DNA of 64,000 nt, from the NCBI RefSeq assembly GCF_013266755.1, contig NZ_JABRWJ010000003.1, forward strand, positions 372,001-436,000, written 5' to 3'. This stretch comes from Pseudaquabacterium terrae. GTDB lineage: Bacteria; Pseudomonadota; Gammaproteobacteria; Burkholderiales; Burkholderiaceae_C. Positions 49,982 through 59,523 of this stretch are shown here, in pieces. The position numbers were made by a program, and so were the translations under genes. The first letter of the stretch is position 1; each line of letters starts with the position of its first letter. The notes beneath the pieces were generated by a model. That model ran no database searches. It had not been told where the DNA came from and saw only the letters and a list, made by a program, of their open reading frames with translations.

Positions 49982-50911
49982 TCAGTAGCCGCGGGCGCGG
50001 TCGACCAGACCGATCAGCGGCTCGCCGGCGGCGAAACGGCGCAGGTTGTCGATCACCACCTCGGCCGCGCTCTCCGGCTGCGTCATGCTGGCGATGTGCG
50101 GCGTGATGCGCACGCGCGGGTGCTGCCACAGCGCATGAGCGACCGGCAGCGGCTCGGGCTCGGTGACGTCGAGCACGGCTTCGGCGAGCTGGCCGGTGTC
50201 GAGGGCGGCGAGCAGGTCGGCGGTCACGAGTTGCGCGCCGCGGCCGACGTGCACGAGCTGAGCACCCTTCGGCAGCTGGTTGAACAGGTCGATGTCGAGC
50301 AGGCCGCGCGTGGCATCGGTCAGCGGCAGCAGGCAGATCAGGATGTCGCAGCGGGCCAGGAATTCGTTCAGCTCGGCGGCGCCGGCGTAACAACGCACGC
50401 CGTCGACTTCGTGGCGCGATCGGCTCCAGCCGGCGCACTCGAAGCCGAACCCGGCCAGCGTTGTCAACACCGCCTGCCCCAGCGCGCCGAGCCCCAGCAC
50501 GCCGATGCGGCGCTCGCTCGCTGGCTTCACCGGCAGCGGCTGCCACTGGCCCTGCTGCTGCTGCCGGCGGTAGGCCGGCATGTCGCGGTGCAGGTCGAGC
50601 ACGGCGTGCGTGACGTACTCGACCATGCCGTGGGTGATGCCGGGCTCGACCATGCGCACGATGGGCAATGCCGGCGGCAGCGCGTCGAAGTGAAACTGGT
50701 CGACACCGGCGCCGGACGAGAACAGCAACTGCAGGTTCGGGAAGCGCATTCCCAGTTGATCCGGCGGCTCCCACGCGGCGAGGAAGCGGACCTCGGACGG
50801 GTCGCCGACGTCGGGCCAGATCCGGAAATCGAGGTCTGGCGCACGGCGCTTGAACACTTCGGCCCAACGGCGGCCGCGCACCGGGTCGGACTTGTAGAGA
50901 AAGGTGGCCAT
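49982..50911 (-). CDS. glyoxylate/hydroxypyruvate reductase A-like 2-hydroxyacid dehydrogenase
   Basis: A 309-residue NAD(P)H-dependent enzyme of the GhrA type. The dinucleotide motif is GVLGLGALGQAVL, the catalytic arginine is in HVGRGAQLV, and the glutamate and histidine are in DVTEPEPLP and TPHIASMTQ. It would reduce a 2-oxoacid such as glyoxylate, hydroxypyruvate or a related keto acid made by the amine-degrading enzymes. It follows the double-GNAT gene by 12 nt on the same strand and precedes the aminotransferase. Confidence 0.87.
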   Translation of the reverse strand: MATFLYKSDPVRGRRWAEVFKRRAPDLDFRIWPDVGDPSEVRFLAAWEPPDQLGMRFPNLQLLFSSGAGVDQFHFDALPPALPIVRMVEPGITHGMVEYVTHAVLDLHRDMPAYRRQQQQGQWQPLPVKPASERRIGVLGLGALGQAVLTTLAGFGFECAGWSRSRHEVDGVRCYAGAAELNEFLARCDILICLLPLTDATRGLLDIDLFNQLPKGAQLVHVGRGAQLVTADLLAALDTGQLAEAVLDVTEPEPLPVAHALWQHPRVRITPHIASMTQPESAAEVVIDNLRRFAAGEPLIGLVDRARGY

Positions 50912-50923
50912 CGTTGTTGAGTG

Positions 50924-51823
50924 TTATCCCATCGCCTGCGTGACGATCGCGAACAGGCGCGGCGCGCTGGCGGCCGACGCAGGCGCGGCCGGCACCGCAC
51001 CGGACAGTGGCGCGCGCTGCATCGTCACCGGCGCATCGACGCGCAGCAGGCCGAGGCTTTCCAGCCATTCGGCCAAGCCGGCGTCAGCATCGACATCGAT
51101 GCGCGTGAAGCGGCCGGCATTCAGCCCCGACAGGTGCGCGATCAGTGCACGCGCGCCGTCGGCATCCGGCGCGACGACCGGTCCGATCGCATGGCCGCGG
51201 CCGAAGCGGCGCAGCAGGCCGAAGCCGCGGGGCTGGTCGTCGTGGGTCAGCACGACGGCGGCGTCGGCATCGGCGATCAGCTCGTCGATCAGGGCATCCC
51301 GCGGCATGCCGCGCGCGGTCGCATCGAGGGCCTTCAGCGCCGGCAGATCACCGGCGCCCGCCGGGCGCAGCCGCCAGCCGCTGTCCAGCGCGACCAGCGG
51401 CGCCGGCAACGCAACGCCCTGGTGCTGGCGCAACTCTCCGATGCGCTGGAAGCCCAGGCGCTCATACAGGCCGCGGCCTTCGAGCGTCGCGTGCAGCAGC
51501 ACGCTGCAGCCGTCCAGGCCGTCGAGCAGCGCGCTCATCAGGCGATGGCCGATGCGGCGCCCCTGCGCTGCCGGCGCGACGACCACCAGCCCGATCGTCG
51601 CGTCCCGCGCACCCCAGCGAAAGCGCAGGCCGGTGCCCAGTGTCTCGCCATCGCGCTCGGCGACCAGCCCTTCGCCATGCCGAAAGACCTGCTCCCAGTC
51701 GGCCGGCCGATGCGGCCAGCGCAGAGCGTCGGTCAGCGCGTGCGCCGCGGCGAGGTCGGCGTCGGTCATCGGTCGCAGTTGCACGCCGTCGGCCACCGGC
51801 GGTTTCGAAATTCGTGCACCCAT
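50924..51823 (-). CDS. double-GNAT acetyltransferase-like protein
   Basis: A 299-residue protein made of two GNAT modules: an N-terminal one with VVVAPAAQGRRIGHRLMSALL (acetyl-CoA loop) followed by LYERLGFQRIGELRQHQG, and a C-terminal half-similar module containing GFGLLRRFGRGHAIGPVVAP. The substrate is unknown. It is the first gene of the minus arm of the catabolic locus. A close paralogue lies at 63211-64000, beyond the broken gene copies, so this gene appears to belong to the locus rather than being a passer-by. Confidence 0.82.
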   Translation of the reverse strand: MGARISKPPVADGVQLRPMTDADLAAAHALTDALRWPHRPADWEQVFRHGEGLVAERDGETLGTGLRFRWGARDATIGLVVVAPAAQGRRIGHRLMSALLDGLDGCSVLLHATLEGRGLYERLGFQRIGELRQHQGVALPAPLVALDSGWRLRPAGAGDLPALKALDATARGMPRDALIDELIADADAAVVLTHDDQPRGFGLLRRFGRGHAIGPVVAPDADGARALIAHLSGLNAGRFTRIDVDADAGLAEWLESLGLLRVDAPVTMQRAPLSGAVPAAPASAASAPRLFAIVTQAMG

Positions 51824-52206
51824 TGGGCGTGGTCTCCACAGGGTTGAGGGCGCCTATCTTGGTCTGAACGGCGCGCCCGCGCCAGCACGAATACGGCGCG
51901 GAACGCAATACGGCAGCATCGGCTGCGCAGGCCGTGCTGCGCGGCATTCGCTGCCGAGGCGCTCGTGTCCATGCACACAAATGCGGCAGCACCTTCATGA
52001 CATCGCCGGCCGGCAGCTGCAGAAGCGGGCGTCCGCACTTTCCCTAGGCATGCCGCACCACTTCCGCGCTCACCGCATGGCATGCCGCAAAGACCCCTGC
52101 AAACAACAGCTTCTCATCGGCGGGACGGCCAATACATCACATGCCCCCGGCCCGCCCATGCTGCAATGAAGCCGTCACGAAGAGCCACTCACACCAGCGA
52201 GACATC
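51824..52206. other. divergent control region of the two-armed catabolic locus
   Basis: This 383-nt gap separates the minus arm (from the double-GNAT gene) and the plus arm (from the HAD gene), so it should hold promoters for both. I see no gene. The palindrome-containing 10-mer GGCATGCCGC occurs twice as a direct repeat (52047-52056 and 52079-52088), 32 nt apart, roughly three helical turns, which could be a pair of regulator sites. No convincing -35/-10 pair was found on either strand. Confidence 0.4.
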
Positions 52207-52872
52207 ATGACCTTCCGCCCCAAATTCATCACCTTCGACTGCTACGGCACCCTGACCCGTTTTCGCATGGGCGACATCGCCCGCGAAATGTTCGCCGACC
52301 GCATCCCGGCCGAGCGCATGGAGCAGTTCATCGCAGACTTCTCGGCCTACCGCTTCGACGAGGTGTTGGGCGCCTGGCAGCCGTACGAGGTGGTGCTGAA
52401 GAACGCCATTCGCCGCCTGTGCCGCAAATGGAAGCTGCAGTACATCGACGCCGAGGCGCAGCAGTACTACGACGCCGTGCCCACGTGGGGCCCGCATGCC
52501 GATGTGCCGGCCGGCCTGGCGAAGATCGCCAACGAGATCCCGCTGGTGATCCTGTCCAACGCGTCGGACGACCAGATCCACAGCAACGTGGCCAAGCTGG
52601 GCGCGCCGTTCCATCGGGTGTATACCGCGCAGATGGCACAGGCCTACAAGCCGCGCCTGCAGGCCTTCGAGTACATGTTCGACTCGCTGGGCTGCAACCC
52701 CGAAGACGTGCTGCACGTCTCGTCCAGCCTGCGCTACGACCTGATGTCGGCGGATGACCTCGGCATCGTCAACAAGGTCTTCGTCAACCGCGGCCACGGC
52801 CCGGGCAACGCGGCCTACCGCTACACCGAGATCACCGACATCGGCGGCCTGCCGGGCGTCGTGGGTCTCTGA
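52207..52872 (+). CDS. HAD-superfamily hydrolase, haloacid dehalogenase type II-like (second copy)
   Basis: A 221-residue HAD protein: motif I FDCYGTLTRF with nucleophile Asp11, motif II serine in VILSNASDD, lysine in AYKPRLQAFEYMF, and motif IV-like SSLRYDLMSADDLG. It differs from the protein at 13285 in cap and length, so the two are not recent copies. As first gene of the plus arm it is followed after 31 nt by the PuuB-like oxidase gene; such HAD genes are found next to amine-oxidase and peptide-ABC genes, with unknown substrate. Confidence 0.82.
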   Translation: MTFRPKFITFDCYGTLTRFRMGDIAREMFADRIPAERMEQFIADFSAYRFDEVLGAWQPYEVVLKNAIRRLCRKWKLQYIDAEAQQYYDAVPTWGPHADVPAGLAKIANEIPLVILSNASDDQIHSNVAKLGAPFHRVYTAQMAQAYKPRLQAFEYMFDSLGCNPEDVLHVSSSLRYDLMSADDLGIVNKVFVNRGHGPGNAAYRYTEITDIGGLPGVVGL

Positions 52873-52903
52873 CGCTTTCTCTTCCATTCACGACCGCCCC
52901 GCG

Positions 52904-54196
52904 ATGAAACTCGACGCCTACTGGACTGACAGCGCCCCGGCCTTCCGGCCCAAGGGCCGCGAACTGCCGTCCCAGGTGGATGTGGCCATCGTCGGCGGCG
53001 GCTTCACCGGCCTGTCGGCCGCGCATGCGCTGGCGCAGCGCGGTGCGACGGTGGCGGTGCTGGAAGCGGGTGACCGCGTGGCCGCCGAAGCCTCGGGCCG
53101 CAACGGCGGCCACGTGAACAACGGCCTGGCGGTCGACTATGCCGAGGTGGCCGCCAAGTACGGCGCCGACCGCGCCACCGCCTGGTACCGCGCGTATGAC
53201 GACGCCGTCGACACCGTGGCACGGCTGGTGCGGGACGAGAAGATCGACTGCGACTTCAGCCGCACCGGCAAGCTCAAGCTCGCGACACGGCCGGCCGGCC
53301 TGGACGCGCTGCGCCGCAGCGCCGAGCGGCTGCAGCGCGATGGCGTCGACACCGACACCGAGATCCTCGATGCCGCCGCGGTGCGCGCCGAGGTGCAGAG
53401 CGACCGCTTCCACGGCGGCCTGCTCTACAAGCGCAGCGGCCAGATGCACATGGGCCGGTTTGCCTCGGGCCTGGCCGCAGCGGCCGAGCAGCGCGGCGCT
53501 CAGATCCACACCGGCACCTGCGTGCAGCGCGTCGAGCGCATCGGTGCCGGCCACGCGCACCGCCTGCACACCACGCACGGCCCCATCACCGCACAGCAGG
53601 TGCTGCTGGCCACCGGTGCCACGCGGCACGGCGGCTACGGCAGCTTCGGCTGGCTGCGCCGCCGCATCGTGCCGATCGGCAGCTTCATCGTCGTCACCGA
53701 GCCGCTCGGGCGCCGCCGCGCCGATGCGCTGCTGGCCGGCCGGCGCACCTACGTGACGGTGGCCAACATCCACCACTACTTCCGGCTCACGGCCGACCAT
53801 CGCCTGGTCTTCGGCGGGCGCGCGCGCTTTGCCATCTCCAGCCCGACGTCGGACGCCGCCAGCGGCGAGATCCTGCGCGCCGGCCTGGCCGAGACCTTCC
53901 CGCAGCTGGGCAAGGTGCGCCTCGACTACTGCTGGGGCGGCCTGGTCGACATGACGCAAGACCGCCTGCCGCACGCCGGCGAGCGCGAAGGCCTGTACTA
54001 CGCCATGGGCTACAGCGGCCACGGCACGCAGATGTCGGTGCACATGGGCCAGAAGATGGCCGCGGTGATGGCCGGCGATGCCGATGCGAATCCCTGGCGC
54101 GACCGCGCCTGGCCCGCCATTCCGGGCCATGTCGGCCCACCCTGGTTCCTGCCCGCGGTAGGTCTGTACTACCGCTTGAAAGACCGCTTGTCCTGA
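52904..54196 (+). CDS. FAD-dependent oxidase, gamma-glutamylputrescine oxidase-like (PuuB/DadA superfamily)
   Basis: A 430-residue DAO-fold flavoprotein. FAD-binding motif: VAIVGGGFTGLSAAHALAQRG near residues 27-47, then EASGRNGGHVNNG typical of PuuB-like oxidases, VLLATGATRHGGYG, and the C-terminal GLYYAMGYSGHGTQMSVHMGQKMA. It would oxidise an amine or N-substituted amino acid to an aldehyde or imine with release of hydrogen peroxide or via the respiratory chain. It lies directly upstream of the ABC binding-protein gene. Fragments of a diverged paralogue lie at 62752-63200. Confidence 0.87.
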   Translation: MKLDAYWTDSAPAFRPKGRELPSQVDVAIVGGGFTGLSAAHALAQRGATVAVLEAGDRVAAEASGRNGGHVNNGLAVDYAEVAAKYGADRATAWYRAYDDAVDTVARLVRDEKIDCDFSRTGKLKLATRPAGLDALRRSAERLQRDGVDTDTEILDAAAVRAEVQSDRFHGGLLYKRSGQMHMGRFASGLAAAAEQRGAQIHTGTCVQRVERIGAGHAHRLHTTHGPITAQQVLLATGATRHGGYGSFGWLRRRIVPIGSFIVVTEPLGRRRADALLAGRRTYVTVANIHHYFRLTADHRLVFGGRARFAISSPTSDAASGEILRAGLAETFPQLGKVRLDYCWGGLVDMTQDRLPHAGEREGLYYAMGYSGHGTQMSVHMGQKMAAVMAGDADANPWRDRAWPAIPGHVGPPWFLPAVGLYYRLKDRLS

Positions 54197-54264
54197 CTTA
54201 CAAAAGACGCGTCCAGCGCGTCATGCCCACCCGTCCGTCCTCGACCCTTCTCGGAGTCCGCACC

Positions 54265-55884
54265 ATGAGCAGCCATCGCCAACCTCTCGACAACCTCGTC
54301 GGTCCCCAGGAAAGCCAGCGCCTGCTGACGGCCCTGCAACGCGGGGCCACGCGGCGCGACATCCTGGGCCTGCTGATGGCCGGCGGCATGCAGGCCGGCC
54401 TGGCCGGCACGCTGGCGACGACGGCGCTGTCGGTGCAGGCGCAGACGCCCAAGCGCGGCGGCAAGCTGCGCGTGGCCGGCGCCACCGCGGCGGCCACCGA
54501 CACGCTGGACCCCGCCAAGTACTCGAACCAGACCGACTATTCGCGCGGCATGATGGTCTACAACGGCCTGTTCTCGCTGGACGGAACGCTGACGCCGCAG
54601 CCTGCGCTGGCCGAGAAGTCCGACACCAAGGACGCCAAGACCTGGGTCTTCACGCTCCGCAAGGGCGTCAGCTTCCACGACGGCAAGCCGCTGACGCCAG
54701 CCGACGTGGTGTTTTCGATCATGCGCCACAAGGACCCGGCCACGGCCTCGAAGGCCAAGGCCCTCGCCGACCAGATCGAGAGCGTGAAGGCCAGCGGCCC
54801 GAACGAGGTCACCATGGTGCTGACCTCGCCCAATGCCGACCTGCCGGTGATACTGGGCACCTTCCAGTTCCACATCGTCAAGGAAGGCACGACCGACTTC
54901 TCCGCCGGCATCGGCACCGGGCCGTACAAGATGAAGGAGTTCAAGCCCGGCGTGCGCTCGCTGGCCGTGCGCAATGACGGCTATTGGAAGACCGGCCGGC
55001 CGTACCTGGACGAGATCGAATTCGTCGGCATCGGCGACGAGGGCGCGCGCGTCAACGCGCTGCTGTCCGGTGGCATGGACCTCGTGGGCGTGGTGAACCC
55101 GCGCTCGGTGGCGCGCATCAAGGCCACGCCGGGCTATGCCATCTTCGAGACGCAATCGGGCCAGTATTCCGACCTGGTCATGCGCAAGGACATGGGTCCG
55201 GGCCAGAACGAGGATTTCATCCTGGCGATGAAGTACATGTTCGACCGCCAACAATTGAAGAAGACCGTGGCGCTGGACCACGCGGTGGTGGCCAACGACC
55301 AGCCGATCGATCCCACCAATCGCTTCTATTTCGCCGGCCTGCCGCAGCGGGCCTTCGACCTGGACAAGGCGAAATTCCACCTGCAGAAGTCGGGCGTGAC
55401 GGGCAAGGTGCCGGTGGTCGCTTCACCGGCGGCGACGTATTCGGTGGAAATCGCGCTGGTGCTGCAGCAGACCGCGCAGCGCATCGGCCTGGACCTGGAC
55501 GTCAAGCGCATGCCGGCCGACGGCTACTGGTCGAACCATTGGCTCAACAGCCCCGTCGGCTTCGGCAACGTGAACCCGCGGCCGAGTGCGGACACCATCC
55601 TCACGCAGTTCTTCAAGTCGGATGCGGCGTGGAACGAGTCGCGCTGGAAGAACCCGAAGTTCGACCAGCTGCTGGTGGCTGCGCGTGCCGAAACCGATCT
55701 GGCCAAGCGCAAGCAGATGTACGCCGACATGCAGACGATGATTCATCAGGAAGCCGGGATCGGCATTCCGCTGTTCCTGGCGAGCATCGATGGCCACAGC
55801 ACCAAGGTGAAGGGTCTGTCGCCGATTCCTCTGGGTGGGCTGATGGGCTATTCCTTCGCCGAGCACGTGTGGATGGAAGGTTGA
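54265..55884 (+). CDS. periplasmic substrate-binding protein, peptide/opine-type ABC importer
   Basis: A 539-residue family 5 solute-binding protein (DppA-like) with an unusually long leader: a polar segment with RRDILGLLMAGGMQAGLAG, where a twin-arginine-like RR precedes the hydrophobic stretch, so export may be by Tat. The mature domain shows KRGGKLRVA, DTLDPAKYSN and WVFTLRKGVSFHDGKPLTPADVVFSI, typical of the family. The ligand is unknown; its neighbours suggest an amine, opine or short peptide. A truncated relative is found at 62425-62751. Confidence 0.88.
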   Translation: MSSHRQPLDNLVGPQESQRLLTALQRGATRRDILGLLMAGGMQAGLAGTLATTALSVQAQTPKRGGKLRVAGATAAATDTLDPAKYSNQTDYSRGMMVYNGLFSLDGTLTPQPALAEKSDTKDAKTWVFTLRKGVSFHDGKPLTPADVVFSIMRHKDPATASKAKALADQIESVKASGPNEVTMVLTSPNADLPVILGTFQFHIVKEGTTDFSAGIGTGPYKMKEFKPGVRSLAVRNDGYWKTGRPYLDEIEFVGIGDEGARVNALLSGGMDLVGVVNPRSVARIKATPGYAIFETQSGQYSDLVMRKDMGPGQNEDFILAMKYMFDRQQLKKTVALDHAVVANDQPIDPTNRFYFAGLPQRAFDLDKAKFHLQKSGVTGKVPVVASPAATYSVEIALVLQQTAQRIGLDLDVKRMPADGYWSNHWLNSPVGFGNVNPRPSADTILTQFFKSDAAWNESRWKNPKFDQLLVAARAETDLAKRKQMYADMQTMIHQEAGIGIPLFLASIDGHSTKVKGLSPIPLGGLMGYSFAEHVWMEG

Positions 55885-55898
55885 AGAACTTGACCACC

Positions 55899-55990
55899 CC
55901 CCGAAGCGGCCTTCGGCCGCCTCCCCCCAAGGGGGGCGGCCCCGGCGGCCCGGCAAAGCCGGTTCCGCGGCGCCCGCTGGATGGGCGCCG
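55899..55990. repeat. GC-rich REP-like intergenic repeat with three hairpins
   Basis: Between the binding-protein and first permease genes lie three hairpins in a row: GCGGCC-TTC-GGCCGC (55906-55920), CCCCCC-AA-GGGGGG (55923-55936) and GGCGCCC-GCTGGAT-GGGCGCC (55969-55989). Elements starting AAGCGGCCTTCGGCCGC are scattered through many Comamonadaceae and related genomes. Here it may lower expression of the downstream permeases relative to the binding protein, or serve as an RNA processing site. Confidence 0.7.
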
Positions 55991-56023
55991 GCTGACGCGG
56001 CGCTGAAGATCGAGGACCACACC

Positions 56024-56980
56024 ATGAACACCATCATCCTGAAACTGCTGACCCAGCGAATCGCGATCGCACTGCTGTCGCTGCTCGCGGTCTCGGTCGT
56101 CGTGTTCGCGGTCACCGCGGTGCTGCCCGGCGATGCCGCGCAGGAGCAGTTGGGGCAGGACTCGACGCCTGAAGCGCTGGCCGCGCTGCGTGCCCAGATG
56201 GGCCTGGACGTGCCCGCACCGCAACGCTACCTGCGCTGGCTGGGCGGCCTGTTGCGGGGCGACATGGGCCAGTCGGCCACCACCCAGATGCCCGTGACAC
56301 AGCTGGTCGGCTCCCGGCTGCCCAATTCGCTGCTGCTCGCGGCCATCACCGCGCTGTTCTCGGTGCCCATCGCGCTGTCGGCCGGCATCGCCGCGGCGGT
56401 GTGGCGCGGATCGTGGTTCGATCGCGCGGCCTCCAGCGCGGCGGTGGCCGTGGTCTCGGTGCCCGAATTCCTGGTCGCCACGCTGATGGTGGTGGTGTTC
56501 GCGGTGCAGCTGCGCTGGCTGCCCGCGCTGTCCTACGTCAGCGACATCGAATCGATGGGCCAGGTGCTGCGTGCCTTCGCGATGCCGGTGCTCACGCTGT
56601 GCTGCGTGATCGTGGCGCAGATGATGCGCATGACCCGCGCCGCCGTGATCGACCAGCTGGAGGCGCCGTACATCGAGATGGTGCAGCTCAAGGGCGCCTC
56701 GCCGCTGCGCACCGTGCTGCTGCACGCGCTGCCGAATGCCGTGGGGCCGATCGCCAACGCGGTGGCGCTGAGCCTGTCGTACCTGCTGGGCGGCGTGATC
56801 ATCGTCGAGACCATCTTCAACTACCCCGGCATCGCCAAGCTGATGGTCGACGGCGTCACGCAGCGCGACATGCCGCTGGTGCAGGGCTGCGCGATGCTGT
56901 TCTGCGCCGGCTACCTGATCCTCGTCACGTTCGCGGATGTGTGCGGCATCGTCGCCAACCCGCGGCTGCGCCATCGCTAA
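56024..56980 (+). CDS. ABC importer permease (DppB-like)
   Basis: A 318-residue inner-membrane permease with six predicted helices, the first at residues about 10-32. The N-terminal domain continues with LPGDAAQEQLGQDSTPEALAALR, and the cytoplasmic EAA loop appears as EAPYIEMVQLKGASPLRTVLLHALPNA near residues 210-236. It pairs with the DppC-like protein that follows 3 nt later. It is separated from the binding-protein gene by the GC-rich repeat. Confidence 0.9.
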   Translation: MNTIILKLLTQRIAIALLSLLAVSVVVFAVTAVLPGDAAQEQLGQDSTPEALAALRAQMGLDVPAPQRYLRWLGGLLRGDMGQSATTQMPVTQLVGSRLPNSLLLAAITALFSVPIALSAGIAAAVWRGSWFDRAASSAAVAVVSVPEFLVATLMVVVFAVQLRWLPALSYVSDIESMGQVLRAFAMPVLTLCCVIVAQMMRMTRAAVIDQLEAPYIEMVQLKGASPLRTVLLHALPNAVGPIANAVALSLSYLLGGVIIVETIFNYPGIAKLMVDGVTQRDMPLVQGCAMLFCAGYLILVTFADVCGIVANPRLRHR

Positions 56981-56983
56981 CGG

Positions 56984-57865
56984 ATGAAACCCATGGCCAC
57001 GATTCCGATTCCCCTGTCTCCGCCCGGCCCGCTGACCGCACTGCGCGAGCGCCTGGCTGCCTTTGGTCCGTCCGGCCTCCTCGGCCTGGCGGTGGTGCTG
57101 TTCTGGGTGCTGGCGGCACTCGTCGGACCGGCGCTGCTGGCGCGCGGCGGTGCCGAGGGCGGCGGCGATGTCTTCGCCCCCATCAGCGCCATGCACTGGC
57201 TGGGCACCGATTACCTGGGCCGCGACATGCTGGCCCGCGTGATCGAAGGCGCGCGCTACACCGTGGGCGTCGCCTTCATCGCCACGCTGCTGGCCAGCGG
57301 CACCGGCATCACGCTGGCGCTGCTGGCGGCCGCCAGCAATCGCTGGATCGACGGCGGCCTGAGCCGCCTGCTGGACACGCTGACGGCGATCCCCAGCAAG
57401 ATGTTCGCGCTGCTGATGGTGGCGGGCTTCGGCTCGTCGGTGCCGATGCTCGTTCTGACTGCCGCGGTGATCTATGTTCCCGGCGCCTACCGCATGGCCC
57501 GCGCCCTGGCGGTGAACATCAACGCCATGGATTACGTGACCGTGGCCCGCACGCGCGGCGAGGGCACCTGGTACGTGATGCGGCGGGAGATCCTGCCCAA
57601 CATCGCCGGCCCGATGCTGGCCGACCTGGGGCTGCGCTTCGTCTACGCCGTGCTGCTGCTGGCTTCTCTGAGCTTCCTGGGCCTGGGCGTGCAGCCGCCG
57701 CAGGCGGACTGGGGTTCGCTGGTGCGCGAAAACATCGGCGCACTGGCCGAGGGTGGCGCATCCGTCATCGCGCCGGCACTGGCCATCGCGAGCCTGACGA
57801 TCGCGGTGAACCTGGTGATCGACAACCTGCCGGGCCGTGCGGCCCGCGAACGGGGGAACCGCTGA
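56984..57865 (+). CDS. ABC importer permease (DppC-like)
   Basis: A 293-residue inner-membrane permease of the DppC/OppC type with six predicted helices. The periplasmic segment HWLGTDYLGRDMLARVIEGAR is the family signature, and the EAA loop is MDYVTVARTRGEGTWYVMRREILPNIAG. The ATG at 56984 is chosen; an ATG 9 nt later is possible. Its stop overlaps the ATPase start by one base (TGATG at 57863-57867), so the transporter genes are translated in step. Confidence 0.9.
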   Translation: MKPMATIPIPLSPPGPLTALRERLAAFGPSGLLGLAVVLFWVLAALVGPALLARGGAEGGGDVFAPISAMHWLGTDYLGRDMLARVIEGARYTVGVAFIATLLASGTGITLALLAAASNRWIDGGLSRLLDTLTAIPSKMFALLMVAGFGSSVPMLVLTAAVIYVPGAYRMARALAVNINAMDYVTVARTRGEGTWYVMRREILPNIAGPMLADLGLRFVYAVLLLASLSFLGLGVQPPQADWGSLVRENIGALAEGGASVIAPALAIASLTIAVNLVIDNLPGRAARERGNR

Positions 57866-59505
57866 TGGGCAGCACCGTAACGGTCCAGGGCCTCTGCGTC
57901 ACCGCAGGCACGGCCACGCTGGTCGACAACCTCAACTTCACCATCCAGCCGGGCGAGGTCCTGGCGCTGATCGGTGAATCGGGCTCCGGCAAGACCACCA
58001 CCGCGCTGGCGCTGATGGGCCACGCGCGCCGCGGCTGCCGCATCTCCGAAGGCGTGATCCGCATCGGCGACGTGGACGTGCGCCAGCTGGCGCCCGGTCA
58101 GCTGCGCGCCTTGCGCGGCCGCACCGTGTCGTACATCGCGCAGAGCGCGGCGGCTTCCTTCAACCCCTCGCGCACGATCCTGGACCAGGTGGTGGAGCCT
58201 GCGCTGCTGCACGGCACGCTGCCGCGTGCGCAGGCTGAATTGAAGGCCATCGCGCTCTTCCGGGAACTGGCTCTGCCCGATCCGGAAACCATCGGCCAGC
58301 GTTACCCGCACCAGGTGTCCGGCGGCCAGCTGCAGCGGCTGATGGCTGCGATGGCGCTGATCACCGATCCCGAGCTGGTGATCCTGGACGAGCCGACCAC
58401 CGCGCTGGACGTGACCACGCAGATCGAGGTGCTGCGCGCCTTCCGCCGCGTGGTGCGCGAGCGGCAGGTAACGGCGGTGTACGTCAGCCACGACCTGGCC
58501 GTGGTGGCGCAGATGGCCGACCACATCCTGGTGCTGCGCGAAGGCCGCATGCAGGAGATGAACGGCACCGACCGCATCCTGGCGCAACCCTCGCACGAAT
58601 ACACCAAGAGCCTGCTGGCCGCGGCACGGCCGGTGACGCGCATCTCCGGCCGCGATGCCGCCGACGAAGCGCTGCTGCTCGAAGTGAGCGGCCTCAACGC
58701 GGGCTACGGTCCGGTCGACGCGAAGGGCCGGCCGCAAACCCTGATCCTCGAGGACATCGACCTCGTGCTCAGGCGTGGCCAGGCCATCGGCGTCATCGGC
58801 GAATCGGGCTCGGGCAAGACCACGCTGGCCCGCGCCATCGCCGGCCTGCTGGCCCCCAGCCACGGCAGCGTGCGCTTCGAGGGGCAACCGCTGGCCGGCA
58901 CGCTGCAGCAGCGCACGAAGGAGCAGCTGCGCCGCATCCAGATCGTGTTCCAGATGGCCGACACGGCGCTGAACCCCTCGCACACCATTCGCGACATCCT
59001 GGCGCGGCCGCTGCAGTTCTACAAGGGCCTGCGCGGCGCGCCGCTGCAGGCGCGCATCGACGAACTGCTGGACCTGGTCAAGCTGCCGCGCACGGTGGCC
59101 GACCGCCTGCCCGGCGGTCTGTCCGGCGGCCAGAAGCAGCGCGTGAACCTGGCGCGCGCGCTGGCGGCCGAGCCGGAGCTGATCCTGTGCGACGAGGTCA
59201 CCTCGGCACTGGACACGGTGGTCGGCGCCGCGGTGCTGGACCTGATCGCCGAGCTGCGGCGCGAGCTGGGCCTGTCCATCCTCTTCATCAGCCACGACCT
59301 GCACACCGTGCGCGCGGTGTGCGACGAGATCGTCGTGATGCAGCACGGCAAGAAGCTGGCGCAGGTGGCCCGTGCCGACTACGACCGCCGGCCGCAGCAT
59401 CCCTATTACGAACTGCTGGCGCGTTCGGTGCCCGAGCTGCGTCGCGGCTGGCTCGACGAGATCGACGCCGCGCGCCCCGCGCTGCATGCCGTACATGCCG
59501 CCTGA
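57865..59505 (+). CDS. ABC importer ATP-binding protein with two fused domains (DppD-DppF-like)
   Basis: A 546-residue protein joining the two ATPases of a peptide/opine-type importer in one chain. Each half has its own Walker A (GESGSGKTT, near residues 37 and 310), signature (VSGGQLQR; LSGGQKQR) and Walker B (VILDEPTTALD; LILCDEVTSALD). The second half has CDEV where DEP is usual, which is common in this group. It drives uptake through the DppB/DppC-like permeases. It precedes the two dehydrogenase genes by 18 nt. Confidence 0.92.
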   Translation: MGSTVTVQGLCVTAGTATLVDNLNFTIQPGEVLALIGESGSGKTTTALALMGHARRGCRISEGVIRIGDVDVRQLAPGQLRALRGRTVSYIAQSAAASFNPSRTILDQVVEPALLHGTLPRAQAELKAIALFRELALPDPETIGQRYPHQVSGGQLQRLMAAMALITDPELVILDEPTTALDVTTQIEVLRAFRRVVRERQVTAVYVSHDLAVVAQMADHILVLREGRMQEMNGTDRILAQPSHEYTKSLLAAARPVTRISGRDAADEALLLEVSGLNAGYGPVDAKGRPQTLILEDIDLVLRRGQAIGVIGESGSGKTTLARAIAGLLAPSHGSVRFEGQPLAGTLQQRTKEQLRRIQIVFQMADTALNPSHTIRDILARPLQFYKGLRGAPLQARIDELLDLVKLPRTVADRLPGGLSGGQKQRVNLARALAAEPELILCDEVTSALDTVVGAAVLDLIAELRRELGLSILFISHDLHTVRAVCDEIVVMQHGKKLAQVARADYDRRPQHPYYELLARSVPELRRGWLDEIDAARPALHAVHAA

Positions 59506-59523
59506 CACCGAACTGGAGCGTCC

